This document shows, piece by piece, positions 1 through 12,700 of a DNA stretch of 64,000 nt. The stretch spans positions 1-64,000 of the forward strand of contig JABANP010000240.1 of the NCBI GenBank assembly GCA_013115135.1, read 5' to 3'. This DNA is from Perkinsus olseni. Lineage: Eukaryota > Perkinsozoa > Perkinsida > Perkinsidae. The notes below the pieces were generated by a model, which was not told the origin of the DNA, ran no database searches, and saw only the letters and a list, made by a program, of their open reading frames with translations. A program made the position numbers and the translations under genes. Numbering within the stretch: the stretch's first letter is position 1; every line of letters begins with the position of its first letter.

Positions 1-193
1 GACATAGAACTCCATACATGGACTCCATACATGGAGTACCTGACTGTTTCGTAGTCTAAGGACTCTGTTAGAGACTTTGTACCTGACTTAGCTGCTCATC
101 GCACTGCTGCTCGGAACGCCATTGATGTTCAGTCGGCTAGCCGAAGGAGACTCCTTCAAGGAGTTACGTCCAAAAATTCCGATTCCGTTAGAA

Positions 194-264
194 GTTTCCC
201 CTGCGGGGAATCGAACCAGGTGCCCGTTGAAACGGATTCACGAGTCATAACCACCACACCAAAC
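194..264 (-). pseudogene. tRNA-like remnant (Val-like ends)
   Basis: On the minus strand a 71-nt segment begins GTTTGGTGTGGTGGTTATGAC, resembles an A-box/D-arm, and has a B-box-like GGTTCGATTCC near the 3' end, finishing GGGGAAAC. The ends could form the outer part of an acceptor stem (GTTT with AAAC). The T-stem and anticodon stem do not pair properly, so I read it as a decayed tRNA or a tRNA-derived repeat and not a working gene. Confidence 0.35.
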
Positions 265-496
265 CCACTAGTCTAACAAATTTGACCATAAAAGCCACCA
301 ATGGAGAAACATATGTCTGTATATTCCATATCCCCGAAGAACTGAACTCACGGTCTATACATGGTGATCGTATAGTCTTATCCGCTACACCGTAACTCTT
401 GCGCAAATTGCTAGCTGCGAGCAGTGGTCAGTGACCACTGGTCACCGCACACCCGAGCGGGAAGGTACAATTTGTACGGTTGAATTATTTTATACT

Positions 497-562
497 TACG
501 TAGAATTGAACCCACGACCTACCTCCAGCTACTCTAAGGGCCTAACCAATTCAGCAGAATTC
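497..562 (-). pseudogene. tRNA-like remnant
   Basis: The minus strand carries a D-arm-like GAATTGGTTAGGC and, about 30 nt downstream, GGTCGTGGGTTCAATTC, which resembles a variable loop plus T-arm with B box. The anticodon stem is not recoverable. It is probably a decayed tRNA or a tRNA-derived SINE fragment. Confidence 0.3.
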
Positions 563-564
563 AC

Positions 565-1308
565 TCTGAAATGTGTCAAATAGAGTTAGCTTGGTGTCGC
601 CAGGGACACAGAGGATATTTTTTTGGTTAAGAATTGGATAATATCGGGCAAATGGCTGGCCGGAGGAAAAGAACCCGAATACGCATTAAATCGCACATTT
701 TTATAGATTATTTGGGCGCGCGCTTTCGGGTTGGTTAAATCCGGGTTTGGGTAAACTCGGGTGCTACGTTGGGAGCGCGGGATCGGCCGCATGCCGCTAA
801 ACCTGTCACTAAATTCAACGCGTGCATATGATCGACAGATCAAGATGCAACGGATGCAACTGAGCGAAGCCGGTTTTCTGAGGGAAAAATGTGAGACGTG
901 AGGAAGGCTGTCTCACCCGCCTCGGATTGAAGTATTGCCACTTCACATGGCAGTAGAATGAGCGTGTTCGTAGCTCGGATATGAGGCTGTTACGCGTTGG
1001 AAAAGTTGACCAAGACCTAGTGGAGTGCGGACCCCCGTCAAACGGTCCTTGAGTGGGGAAAAGATCATAAAATTTGGTAGGAGTTGGCGACCATCACCAA
1101 CAGGACTGATCCTGTTTTCTGTACCTGACATGGTTCAACCTTGGATGCTTTTGTGTGCTCTGTCTCCCTTCGTGATGCCCGAATCGCGCTAGTAATAGGG
1201 TCGCCGTCATTTCCTAGGAGTTGTGAAATGGAGTTCTTTCAATTACGACTTTTAATTACGAAAAATTTGGTATTGGAAAATAAGCTTGAACAGGTTGTTT
1301 TTTTATAA
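565..1308. other. upstream region, no gene recognised
   Basis: Only short ORFs occur here (a minus ORF at 586-843 and another at 943-1131), with no recognisable domain and no splice-supported extension. The sequence just before 1309 is AT-rich and ends in a T-run, and probably holds the promoter and 5' UTR of the phosphoglucomutase gene. Confidence 0.4.
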
Positions 1309-3102
1309 ATGACAGAGGAATCATCTTCAGCCATCAAACATTGGCTCTCGCTTGACTTCGATGAAGCAACTCGCTCGGAGGCCTCAAGTTTCTCTCCGGA
1401 AGAGTGCGCCCACCGTCTCGATCCTCACACCAGACTCACCTTCGGTACCGCCGGTCTTCGCGCCAAAATGGGCGCTGGCTTCGACCGTATGAACTGTCTT
1501 ACTGTCATGCAGGCTACCCAGGGTCTGTGTGTCTACCTCCTCGACAAGTACGGTGAAAAGGCCCTTCGAGAACAAGGCGTGGTTATTGGCTATGATGGTC
1601 GTCATAATTCGCGGAAATTCGCACATGTCACTGCTGCTGTTTTTCTTTCAAAGGATACTAAGGTGTATCTTTTCGATAAGTCCACTACCTGCACGCCATT
1701 CACGCCGTATCTTGTTAAAAGAAACGATTGTCTTTGTGGCGTCCAAGTGACAGCTTCCCACAACCCGAAGGAGGACAACGGCTACAAGGTGTATGGTCGC
1801 AATGGCGCCCAGATCGCTCCGCCGACCGACGAGGAGATCTCCGGTCGAATTGCGGACAACTTGAAACCGTGGAAGGAATCTTTGGATTTGCTCGACCTTG
1901 ATGGCACTGGTCTCTTGAAGAGCAACCTATGTGTTTGCGAACCTTATGATGATGTCTTTGATTCCTACATGAACAGGATCACCGCGGAACTGTGCCGTTT
2001 TCCTGACAAGAACGCCCACTGCCAGCTTCGCTTTGTCTACACGGCTATGCACGGCGTTGGTCTGCCTTTTACTACTGGCTTGATCTCGAAGTTCGGCTTC
2101 CCTCAAGGAACGGTTGATGTGCTACAAAGTCAGGCCTTGCCAGATCCAGAATTCCCTACCGTAAAATTCCCAAATCCTGAGGAGAAGGGCGCCCTTGACC
2201 TCGCCCTAGCAGAAGCTAGAAAGTCGAATGCTGACTATGTTATCGCTAACGATCCCGACGCTGATCGCTTCACTGCTTGCGAGAAGCAACCTGACGGGTC
2301 CTGGGTTCAATTCAGTGGTGACGAGATTGGCCTGCTCTTCGGGGACTGGCAGATCTTGATGGCTCACCGTAAGGGGGTGCCTGCGGAAAATTGCCTCACG
2401 CTGGCTTCGACGGTATCTTCGAAGATGCTCGCTGCGTTGACGAAGTACTACTGCGGACGCTTCGTCGACACCCTGACCGGCTTCAAGTGGCTTGCGAACA
2501 CCTCCCTTAGGATGGTCGATGAGGATCCTGATGTCGTCCACTGCCTAGCGTACGAGGAGGCCATTGGTTATGCGCTGACGATGACGGTTCCCGACAAGGA
2601 CGGCGTGTCTGCTGCTGCTGTGTGGTGCGAGATGGCCAACTTCTGGCGGACGACGAAGGGGATTACGATGCTTCAAAGACTAGGGCAAATCCGAGAGACT
2701 ATCGGTTACTATGCTACTGATAATGGTTATTATATCTGTCGTGATCCCAAGGTTATGAAGAGTATCTTTGACGACTTCCGTGCTGATGGCGAGTACAAAG
2801 ATTCTCTTGGAAGCTCCAAAATCTCTAACGTACGTGATGTGACTCTCGGCTGTGACAGTCGAGCGGCGAATAAAAAATCCGCCCTCCCGACCACCCCTAA
2901 CGACCAGATGATTACCATCTTTTTCGCAAATCACGCAGTGGTCACGCTCAGGGGCTCCGGTACTGAACCCAAGCTGAAGTATTACTCGGAGATGCGAAAT
3001 TTGGAGTCGACGGAGAAGGCCCGTCGTGAGCTGGCTGTTGTTATGAAGGACGTTGAGGATTACTTTTTGCAGCCGGCTAAGTATGGTCTAGAGAGGCGCT
3101 AA
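1309..3102 (+). CDS. PGM2: phosphoglucomutase-2 / phosphopentomutase
   Basis: This is a 597-aa cytosolic alpha-D-phosphohexomutase that interconverts sugar 1- and 6-phosphates (or pentose 1- and 5-phosphates) through a phosphoserine enzyme. Visible motifs in order: GTAGLRAKMG (about residues 46-55) as the N-terminal phosphate-binding signature; TASHNPKEDNGYKVY (about 148-162) with the catalytic serine in TASHNP; DPDADRF (about 315-321), the Mg-binding loop; EEAIGYAL (about 418-425), the sugar-binding loop in the PGM2-type form, not the GEESG form of PGM1; and RGSGTEPKLKYY (about 545-556), the C-terminal phosphate clamp. Length matches PGM2/PGM2L1 (about 600 aa). The ORF is intact and intronless, unlike its neighbour. 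The ATG follows a T-rich leader and there is no earlier in-frame start. Substrate preference between pentose and hexose phosphates cannot be decided from sequence. Confidence 0.95.
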   Translation: MTEESSSAIKHWLSLDFDEATRSEASSFSPEECAHRLDPHTRLTFGTAGLRAKMGAGFDRMNCLTVMQATQGLCVYLLDKYGEKALREQGVVIGYDGRHNSRKFAHVTAAVFLSKDTKVYLFDKSTTCTPFTPYLVKRNDCLCGVQVTASHNPKEDNGYKVYGRNGAQIAPPTDEEISGRIADNLKPWKESLDLLDLDGTGLLKSNLCVCEPYDDVFDSYMNRITAELCRFPDKNAHCQLRFVYTAMHGVGLPFTTGLISKFGFPQGTVDVLQSQALPDPEFPTVKFPNPEEKGALDLALAEARKSNADYVIANDPDADRFTACEKQPDGSWVQFSGDEIGLLFGDWQILMAHRKGVPAENCLTLASTVSSKMLAALTKYYCGRFVDTLTGFKWLANTSLRMVDEDPDVVHCLAYEEAIGYALTMTVPDKDGVSAAAVWCEMANFWRTTKGITMLQRLGQIRETIGYYATDNGYYICRDPKVMKSIFDDFRADGEYKDSLGSSKISNVRDVTLGCDSRAANKKSALPTTPNDQMITIFFANHAVVTLRGSGTEPKLKYYSEMRNLESTEKARRELAVVMKDVEDYFLQPAKYGLERR

Positions 3103-3756
3103 TTTGTGTTGTGTATTTTTATTAACGATTTTGGTCAGTGTTTTGTGATGCTGTTTTGCGTTGTTCGACTGTCTGTCAATGGTATCTTATATTCCGTGGC
3201 AAGCATGGATTACTCGAGGTTGAAAGATACTTGCGGAGGTCGTGGTTGGCGAGCTCGGAAAGATACTACTTTTTCGGATACTCATAGTAGTCTCTTGATA
3301 ATGATGCCAAGGAGCGAACACAACCATCGGTTTAGTACTAGCTTACGTTACATCCCTCGAGTCGATGTCCACATGATTTACGGAATTTATGGTATGGAGA
3401 AATAAATTTTAGGCGTTTAAATTGTGATTCTTTATCGATGATACTTTGACCAGGTCGGACGGGTAAGATGCTGCTTGAGGATTGCAAAGGGTATCTTAGG
3501 TCGAAGCGTGGTCTTCATAAGGAGATGGTATCTTTCCTCCGCTTCCTTATTGCACAACATCCGTTGCGAGCGTATCCGCTGTCAGCGGATACGCTTGTCG
3601 CTTGTCGAGCGTATCTTCACTCTGACCTCCCGTGAGTAGGTCGAGGTCGTCAGTAAGATACGCGGTACTTATCAGACCACTCGAAATAACAGTTGAGCTA
3701 TTCTGAATCTGCCACGCTTGTAAGGAAGATACTTTTTCGAGTATCTTAGCTCGACC
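3103..3756. other. intergenic region between PGM2 and CFAP57
   Basis: About 650 bp without a supported gene. It is unusually dense in GTATCTT/AAGATAC, with nine exact copies on both strands, and carries a near-perfect palindrome at 3570-3594. It should contain the PGM2 3' UTR and the CFAP57 promoter. Confidence 0.5.
3570..3594. promoter_or_regulatory. 25-bp palindrome upstream of CFAP57
   Basis: GCGTATCCGCTG, one T, then CAGCGGATACGC gives 12-bp perfect arms with a 1-nt centre. GAGCGTATC is repeated again at about 3607. A dimeric protein-binding site or a cruciform-forming element are both possible; no factor can be named. Confidence 0.3.
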
Positions 3757-6700
3757 ATGGCCACTCACGAGTGCGAGGTCACCGTCTGCGACACCATCGG
3801 TCTCCTAGATCGTCCTTGCCGGGACAACATCATCTCTTTGACGAAGGATAGAATCTTGTTTACTTCTGGCATTCATGTGGTAAGCTATCATCGTTGCATA
3901 AAAATAAAGTACATGAAAAAAAATTCCTTCGAAAAAAAATCGCGTAAAAATAAAAATAAAGAATTTTTTTCTCTCGTAATAATATCTTGTAAAATGAAAA
4001 CAAAAATTAATTTCTCCTTGTAGAAATATTCTTGCAGGTGCTGTACGATTCTGAAGGGCGTCGACCGATCGCCGTCACGCAAGCCCGTCCGATTGACAAC
4101 AGCCTCGCCCAGAACGGCAAGACGCGAGGCGAGGCGTCGCAGCAGCGGGTAGGGTCTGTATTACTGATGATTTTGGGATGTTGTGGTACAGACCACGATC
4201 TCGACTATGGAGTCGGAGAGAGGAGAAAGAATCCTTTCGGAGAGGACCCCGACCGTCGCGGTTGAGATTACCGCTCTTGCTGCTCATAGGAAGTAAGATA
4301 CCAGTGAGATTTTTTGGGATAAATTTTTCGTGAATTTTTCGGAAACATAGCGCAGTTTGGAAGGCGTATCTTGACAATCTGTCTGATTGCACTGCATGTC
4401 AACGCTGCAGTCTGCAACTGAGCACAACGGCAAGAGTCTAACTAAGCCGGAACCGGCGGCGTTGGATTGTTAACTTTTTGTATCATGGTATCTTTTTACT
4501 TGTTTACAGCAATGATCAACCTCAGGGCAACTCGATGGTTTACCAATTATCGAATCTTCCGCTGTTCTCTCCCCCAGGTCCGAGGTCGCCTTTCTTGCGC
4601 TGTTTACGCCAATTCCCGGACAAACCAGGATCGAGATATTATCGACCAAAGAGGACACCCTCACCACAATAGCTGTCACCAACCTCACAGGGTCGAAGCG
4701 AATAGGTGCCGTATGCCTGAACAGCTCGGCCGAGATCTCTTTCCCTTAGTCGAAGCTTCCTTCACCGACGACGGTCAGCATGTTCTCCTCGCCGCAGAAG
4801 GCCCGGGCTCGGGAGCGATACTTTGTTGGCGTTGGTCAATGGCCTCTGTTCGGGTTGACGACGATGATGATGGTGAAAAATTGGGAAAATTTTCCCTATT
4901 TTTTTATTTTTCAGGAGAGCAGACGAGATTAGCGGGTGCCACCACGTCTCGCGGCGTCGTTGGTTCTCACGCTGTTGAGAACAAAGTGACCGGAGTGGAA
5001 GTCTGTCCGAGAAGGTGGGCTCCGCTTGGGGTTTTACGGTAATACTCGCATCAACAATATTTAAGAATTAATGCTGTGAAGTTCAACCGCGGTGAGCGAA
5101 AAGCTGCTGATATTCGGCTGCTGGAAAACGTCTAAGACAGACGGGGGTGATAATGTTGTTGATTTACAGAAGCAGACAAGTCGCGAATTATTTGCCCCTG
5201 TCGTCCTTGAAATGAAAAGTCGGCTACTTAAATTTTGCCTGGACTCAGCCTCACTTTCTGAATATCGTCTTTGGTAAGTTATGCGCTTTCTCGGTCGTCT
5301 ATCGAAGTCTGACGCACTGCTAACCCTTTAAGACTCTTTACCGTCTACTCGAGATCTTTCTGACGGTGTTGTGCCCACTGGAATTAACACTACCACTGGA
5401 AATGTGGTAAGGAAAAAGAGTCTTACTATCCGTATATAGCTAATGCAAAGAATAATGCGCGCGCTACAATAATCATTGTACAGCAATAAGAGAGATATTA
5501 TCGACTCTACAACAACGGTAGTTCCGGAGCCAGCTTCACAAGAACGGCGTCATGTGCTTATTGGCGGTGAGCAATAACTCAATTTTGAAATTCAGACTCG
5601 GTTTTGGAAGCGTATTTTTCCTGCGGAAATCTATATTACAATCGATTCTGAGTTTCAGAACCAGTAGCCTCGACGGCGATCGGTGTCCGCCAGGGATACT
5701 GTATCCGGACTGATGAAGACATAATATTTTCATTGTTATTTTGTCATCTGTTTGAGATCTCTCTGATGGTAGTTTCAAAAACGGCTCTGGTGAGGTTAAT
5801 TTCTACGCGATGCTTGCTGGAGAAAATTATGTGAGGTTGTGGGAAGTGGCAGTGCAGTCGGGAGTATCTTTAAGTCGAAGCATGGAAAAGACAAAAAACG
5901 GCGGAGCGGTGGAAATTCGGCCGCTCGAAGGGATGCTGCCGACCAAGTTCGAGAGAGGTCAGCTTAAGTGGTTGCGAGGAGGTCGATCGACTTCGTGAAG
6001 ATACCTTCTTTACGGACTGCTGCTGGGTTTGCGTCACGCGCCACAAAATTCGGAAACCGATAGCTGTGGCCTTGACTGCCGAGGTGAACCCGACCTTACG
6101 CGTATCTTGCAAGCTTGTCGTTGTCAGGGTATCTTACTCGCATTTGACCTCGACCGCAACCTCGCAGCTCAACCTGTTGACTGTCGAACCGCGTTGGATT
6201 CATGCTCATCATCAACCCAAGATTCCACCAAAAGTAGTGTCGATTAATTTTTTACGAAAATCGCGGAAATTAAAATTTGACTCGTACTTCTGAATTTTTA
6301 CTTTTTTTAACAGTGAATTAATTCCGTCTCGAACGAGCGAATATCGAGCGGTATCTTTATTTATGCTCACTGATCTTCTCTTCAAGAGAATCTGTTGAGA
6401 CCGTCGCGGAGTGTCGAGCGCGGCGTCTCATGCGCATGCGTGCAACGCTCATTAGTAACTACGAGAAAAGTCCCTTGAGAGCATACAGCTGGTCATCGTT
6501 TTTTGGCGAGGCAAGAATCTTACCACTGGGTTGTTCATGCTTCCCTCAGAGCCCAAGGACGTATCTTTCACGACGGTTGTCTCTGCGGGCTCTCCGGGGA
6601 GCTTCCTGGTCGGCGGGTCTGCAGGCTGCGTAAGACGCCTGAGACTCTTTCGACCTCATCACGCTCATGCAGGTCATGATATTCACAACTGTCGACCTTT

Positions 6701-9700
6701 CTGCGGAGAGCATGGATGACACAAAGATACCTCGCAAATCGGCCGGAGTTAGCTCTCTCTCTACCACAGCCTGGACCTGTACGCCCCTCTCCTGTCCACT
6801 CGCCATCCCCTCCCTGCCAGCCCTGCAGAGCGGCAGCAGCAGCACCCTGCGCGGCAGTTCGGCGCAGCTCAGGCCATCTACGGACGCGCTGGTGTCTCTG
6901 CAATGCTCGGCCGTCTACTGGATCCCCGGCTATCGTCATACGGTCGTCTCCGCGACGACAGCACCATCGGTGAGGACATTCGACCTTTTCTGTGTTACGC
7001 CAGGGTGATCCTTAGATACGCCGTACTATGAAAGGTGAGCTTGCTGCCCTCCTGAGGTGCCCATTACCGTCGTAGGTGATGGCGGTGAGGTCGAAGGGTC
7101 GGGGAGGAACGTCTCCTCGGAAAGAAAAATTTTTCTTTATGTAAACAACACGGACGGGAGACCAGAAATTTTCCGGAATTTTTCCTGGATTTTCAGTTTT
7201 TTTTTCGGAATTTTTAAGGTTTTCCCGAAATTCTTCCGTTTTTTCCGATTAATTTTGTAAACTGCGAGGACTCAGTCTGATGTGCTGGCCGGGCAGCTTT
7301 CTGTTTCACGCCAAAAAATGGGGAACTTTCTTCCAGGTTCGCAGTAAGTACTATCACGGCGCCGCAACAGCGGTGAGTGGTGACGGCGAAGGGACCACCG
7401 AAACTGAGGCGACCGACTGGTCCAGCAAGAGGATCTTGTAAGTTCGCCGACCTTCAAAAGGGACAGGGTTTGGGTCAGGGGAAGGCTCGGTTTGAAACCA
7501 CCGCTGTCCGTGCAAGAATCGATCGACGATGAGTCTGAGGACAGCGAGGAGTGCTCCCAGGGCGAGGACAGCACCGAAAGGGATACTAATACCTCATCGC
7601 AGCTGTCTGTCGTCAACAGCAGCAAAGTAGGCAGGGAGGGTTAAGTCTGTCTTCCCCCCTGGTCGCTCGACGCCTGAGCGTTGTCATTGCTCGGCAGATG
7701 ATTTCTTAATTTTTTTCCGTTTTTCGGTTGGTGGTTCCCTTACTAGGTACAGTTTTATTCGATCTTGGTGATGACCTTGAAGCCTGCGGGAGAGTCGTTG
7801 CTGAACGATGACGAGGATGAGGAGGTCGGCGGACGAGGTCAGTGCCAGCTCGTTACACGTGTCGAGAAGGTTGAGAGAGTTGCCGTCAGCTGTTGCTGTG
7901 GACATGCCGATGGCACCGCTATCAGGCAGTGATGGTTACCGTATAATATATAGTTAATTTAATATTAGCCCTATGATGATGGTTTATTTTATAATAATAC
8001 ATACTAAGCCTTCGTAAAGAAAAAGCGGAGCTGGGCACGAAGTCTCGGGTTCGAACCCCAGCCCGGGTTTTTTTCCGTATTTTTTCGGGTTCATCTACAA
8101 CGGTCCACGACGGTTTTGCTCGGTAGGACGGGGATGAGAGCGATTTTCTATTTTTTATAGAATATACAAACCACGTGCTTTCGAATGGTATGTGTCTCGC
8201 GAGTTGAGTCGACATAGTCGTGGAGAAATAATTTGAACGAACGAACGCACAAAAAAAGGCGCAGAAGTGACAGTATATGCTCCGCTCGCTTCGCTCGCTC
8301 TGCAATTTATAATACGTTTTATGTATAATATCCTACCATACTAATGTACTACTATCATGATAGAAATATGGCAGTACGTAATGATATATTTTACACAAGT
8401 CAGAAAATAGTTTCATGAAGCGAACACTCTTAAGGGCCGTTGAAAACGTATAATTTGCATTAGACTGAGTACCGCTGCTTCGGTGAACCTCAACTTGAGG
8501 ACCTCGAGGCTCTGATGATAGCAGGGCACTTGCACGCATGCTCAAGGCTTGCATGTGGCCTCCTTGACGTAGGTGCCTGCAGCTTCGCTCCGCTCTCGAC
8601 CAACGGATGTCACTTAAGAAGAATAAAAAGTCTGTCGACGTCAGTCACGACGGGGATGCTAGCTTCCATTGCTGATGATTCAACGGTGAGCAGTATCTTA
8701 GGTTGAAGCTTGCATTACGCACTGACACAAGATACGGGGATTGATAAAAATAACAACACCAAATAGCATGTTAATGAACCCAACCCGACGCGCTGTCATA
8801 TCCCGGCAGGCCACCACCTTTGACCTCGCGTACGAAGGCGATGAAGACCTTAAGAGTGTTCTCTTTCTCCCGATCGACTCGGTATTTATACTCTGGATAG
8901 CTTCTGTAGAAGGCCATGTGCAGAGCGTGAAACAGCTGACAGCAGTCGCTGTACTCGCCCCTTCTCAGAGTGATGCCTTCGAAGGGATCTTGCAACGCTC
9001 TGAGGGAAAAATCGATAAAAAACCCCTGCTCTCCTGCTTATTAAACCTTGGGGAGAGTCAGCGTATCGAACGACCCTTACGGTCCTGCGGTATAATCGGC
9101 CAGTTTCGGATGCCTGTCACGAGTTATCATCAACCGAGTGTCGTCCACTGTGGCGACGCAAAAGGATTTCATCTTTCCTTGCTTGATAATCCCGCCCTGA
9201 AAAAAATATCTTTTACGGCTCGTGAAGGAAGTTGCTACTTTCAACGACGGGCAGAAAATTTCCTCTTCCTCGCCTCCAGCGGCCGCTGAAAGAACGGTCG
9301 CGACCTTTTCTGTGATGAGCAAGAGTAGCGCAAAGATTCTCATAGTGATGGTGAGAAGCTGCGTATGAATATTGTGATGATTGTCCGTGTCGGGAATTGA
9401 TGGAAATTGATTTCGAGCGGGGAGCATTCGATCGATTTTGGGCGAGCGACTTCCCTGGTGGAAGTTGCGGCTGGTGTGGTATCAAAATTCGGAAATTTTG
9501 GGCCGCTCGAAAATTTAAACCATCGCCGATAGCGACTACTATCATCGTCATTTCTCTGTTGGTATATGTCGGGCTCGACCTGTTTCGTATCCTGCATGCT
9601 TCGGCCTCGGATACGGTCGCGACGAAATGTAGCCTGACGAAGGCTAAAGTACTCCCACAGCCGAAGCATCTCCTCTGAGGCGACAATAGGAAATATCTTC

Positions 9701-12700
9701 GGGTATCTTCGCACAGCGAAGGTTTTTATTCCCGGCAAAGAGGAATCTTCAGAGCTTTACGCGCTATGAAGAATCTTTTCGACGACCGTTGAAATAGATC
9801 ATCGAGTCGTCGATCTTAATGACCAGCAGCGAAGCAATCATTGCGTATCTTTCAACCTCGTCAAGTGCAAGCTCAACCTTCAGATACGAATCTGGAGGTT
9901 CTCGCCAAATCACAGTAATTCTTCAACTAAGTAACTTATTAATAATAAAACACCGGTCGTTCTGTGCTGCTGCTCCTCAGCCCCTCCGCGAACTTGACGA
10001 AGTTTACCCTCACGCAGCTTCCGAAAGGGCCCAAGCCCATCGCCTTATCTCTGCACCCCCTAGGCATACAACTGGCTGTGGTGAGTATCTTTTCACCTTG
10101 TATCGAGCCAGCTTCGACCTCTCAGTTATTTTCCGATCAAAGACTGCGTATTTACTTCGTCTGTGCTCCGGACACCCTTAAGGCGTCAATGGAGATTCCG
10201 TTGGCTCAATGCAGCAGCAGCGGTCAGCATCGAGCTGCGAGGCGACCTTTTCTGCGAATGCAAGCTTTGAGGTTGGATACTCAAAGATACCTCTCTAAGA
10301 TATGAAACGCTTTTCCCAGCTACTCTCCTTCTGGTCGAATTCTCGCAGTGGGAGCTGGAAATATAGTAATTTTGATCGACCCTTTCGGCAAGAAAAAAGT
10401 GGTAAGAAAAAAATCATCACTAGAAAAAAATATTTTTCTGCAGATACTGGACACGCTGGCCGGTCATCTTTCTGTCATCACCGATTTGGCGTTCTCCCCT
10501 GACGGGTCGAAAGTTGCGAGTTGCGGAGTTGACGGCTGCATCTATTCCTGGGCGTGTAACAGGTGTATTTTGATTCCGATAATTTCCAATAATTGTTTTT
10601 ATCACGATTTTTTTCAATTTTTTGCCGATTGATATTTTGATCAAGAAAAATTTACAAGAAGAGAGGATCGTGCAGGCAAGAGAGAGGTGAGGCGAAGTGG
10701 CCGGTGCACGACGCCGTCGAGCGCGGCAACGGCTAGGAGGAAGACGGGGCGCATGCAGAAGCCGTCGTGAAAACCACCACGCCGAGCAGCCGCGATGCTC
10801 GACATGGCGAGGTCCACAGGGGACTAGCGACGTGAACAGGCGCTACCCGCGTCACTGCGTGACGCGTGGGCTTACGCACGCAAGCCCAACGCGCGGCGAG
10901 ATCGCGCAGGTTTTACACCGATGAAACAAAGTTTCTCGGAATAATAAGTTTCGATCCCGAGGTCCATTATTTCATCGTTATTTCCGTACACTCCCAATTT
11001 TTTTCATTCGTTTACTTCTTCTTTTTTACAATTCCTGTAGATTTTTGCGCCATGTTTTTGCCTAATTTTTCCACCTCCCTTCTCGCTGCATTCCTGAACA
11101 TCAACCACTACGAATGAATAATTTCGCATCAAAAAAAACTAAAACTTTATTTTTTTCCCCTTTCAAAAATTATAACTCCGCAAATAAGCCTTAAATTCAT
11201 AGAACAAAAATTTAATGAATTCTGAGTATCTTAGGTTACAGCCTGCACGGCAAGAGTCAGCGCGAGGTCGAGCATATCCAAAAAGACAAACAGTCAGACC
11301 TTCTTTCGACCGTCCACAGTCATCCTCATTCTCAGGTACACGAGTATCTTTTACGGTTTCGACTACATCACAGTCCTCGACGCCACCAGCGAGATTACCA
11401 TTTTTGCTGTTAACAACGGTCGAACGCTGACGCCGATCAGTGAGAAATTTTTCCGGAAATTTTGGGGTTTTCCCGCTTTTTCTGCAGTATTTTATAAAAA
11501 AAATTGGGATATTTTTTCTCCTGGACAGGACATTTTATGCCGCGGAGACTTTTTTCCCTTTCTTTCTAAGTTTTACGGTCAGTCAGAATTTAATTTTTAA
11601 GAATTCAGATTTTTCTGGTCATTTCCGTCTTATTAGCAGGTTTTTTTCGGGCGGGCAATTACGGCGCTGAGTTGACAACTTTCACAATTTCCGACTCCGG
11701 AATGATGGCGATTGGTAAGCCCCTCGCAAGCGCGGATGAAACTCGGGGAAGAATTTTTCTAGGTACGGGCTCGGGGATGGTCTTGCTGGCTGACATCGAA
11801 AAGAATCTTTCGACTGCGGAAGATTCTGAAATAGAAATTTTGGGGGAAATTCCGTTGCATTCCAACACGATTACAAGGTGAGTTTGAAAATTTTCAGATT
11901 TTTTTTCCGAAAAAATGGAAAAATTTTCGAATTATTGCCATTTGTTCAGCCTGGCCTTCCATCGAGATCTGCTATTCTCCGGATGTGGAAGTGGAAATAT
12001 CTTGACCACTCGCGTATGCCACGCTCGACCTCAAGATTCTCTGCAAGGTCGACATCCCCTCGTTCTTATCAATGTGCGTGAATATTTCGCAGATCTTGCA
12101 AGTTCCGGACCGAAAGATTCTCACCGAAAATCTGCAATCATGATGGCGAAGCAGAACGATTTGGAGACAAGGGTGCTCTTTCTCGGAGGTAGTCGAACTG
12201 CTTGAGGTCTCTCACTCCGTCAGTCATAGCAAAAAAAGGGAAAATGGAAAAAATAAAGGAAAAATGGGAAAATTGGGAAAATTTTGGAGAATTTTCTAAT
12301 TTTCCCATTTTTTTCCAGGAAAAATTGGGAAAAATGAGGAACATGAGGAGAAAATTGCATATGAAAAAGTAAATCAGTTAGTGTTAAGAATTATTCGAAA
12401 CGGTTACAATTTCGATCAAGATATGTCGCTACGCACTGCCAAGATTTCTCGCTTCGGTCAAACGAAGTTGATGAGAAGCGTATCTTTTTTTCTGTGTAAC
12501 TCGAGGTTCAAAGATTCACAATTCGCCGGGTGAAGGTTCAGGGGAAGAAATGCAAGGATTGACAATGGACGACACCGTTCTGGTGAGGCGGGAAAAATTT
12601 CCCCGTTTTTTTCGGAATAATTTACCCCAGATACTTCGTTCGTACTTAGACGAACGGCTGGCTGAGATTGATGAGCTCAACGAGAGAATGGCTCGTATTC

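Noticed and set aside
4488..4509. 22-nt intron starting GTATCTTTTT and ending TTTACAG
   Set aside because: It has matching ends, but I could not show a kept reading frame or protein alignment across it.
9397..9678. Plus ORF with a hydrophobic segment (TTIIVISLLVYVGLDLF)
   Set aside because: It overlaps the 5' end and promoter region of the minus-strand secreted gene and has no support as a CFAP57 exon.
10264..10319. GC-AG intron after FCEC in CFAP57
   Set aside because: A GT donor at 10272 in the frame of the preceding exon joins to YSPSGRILAV with correct phase, so no unusual splice site is needed.
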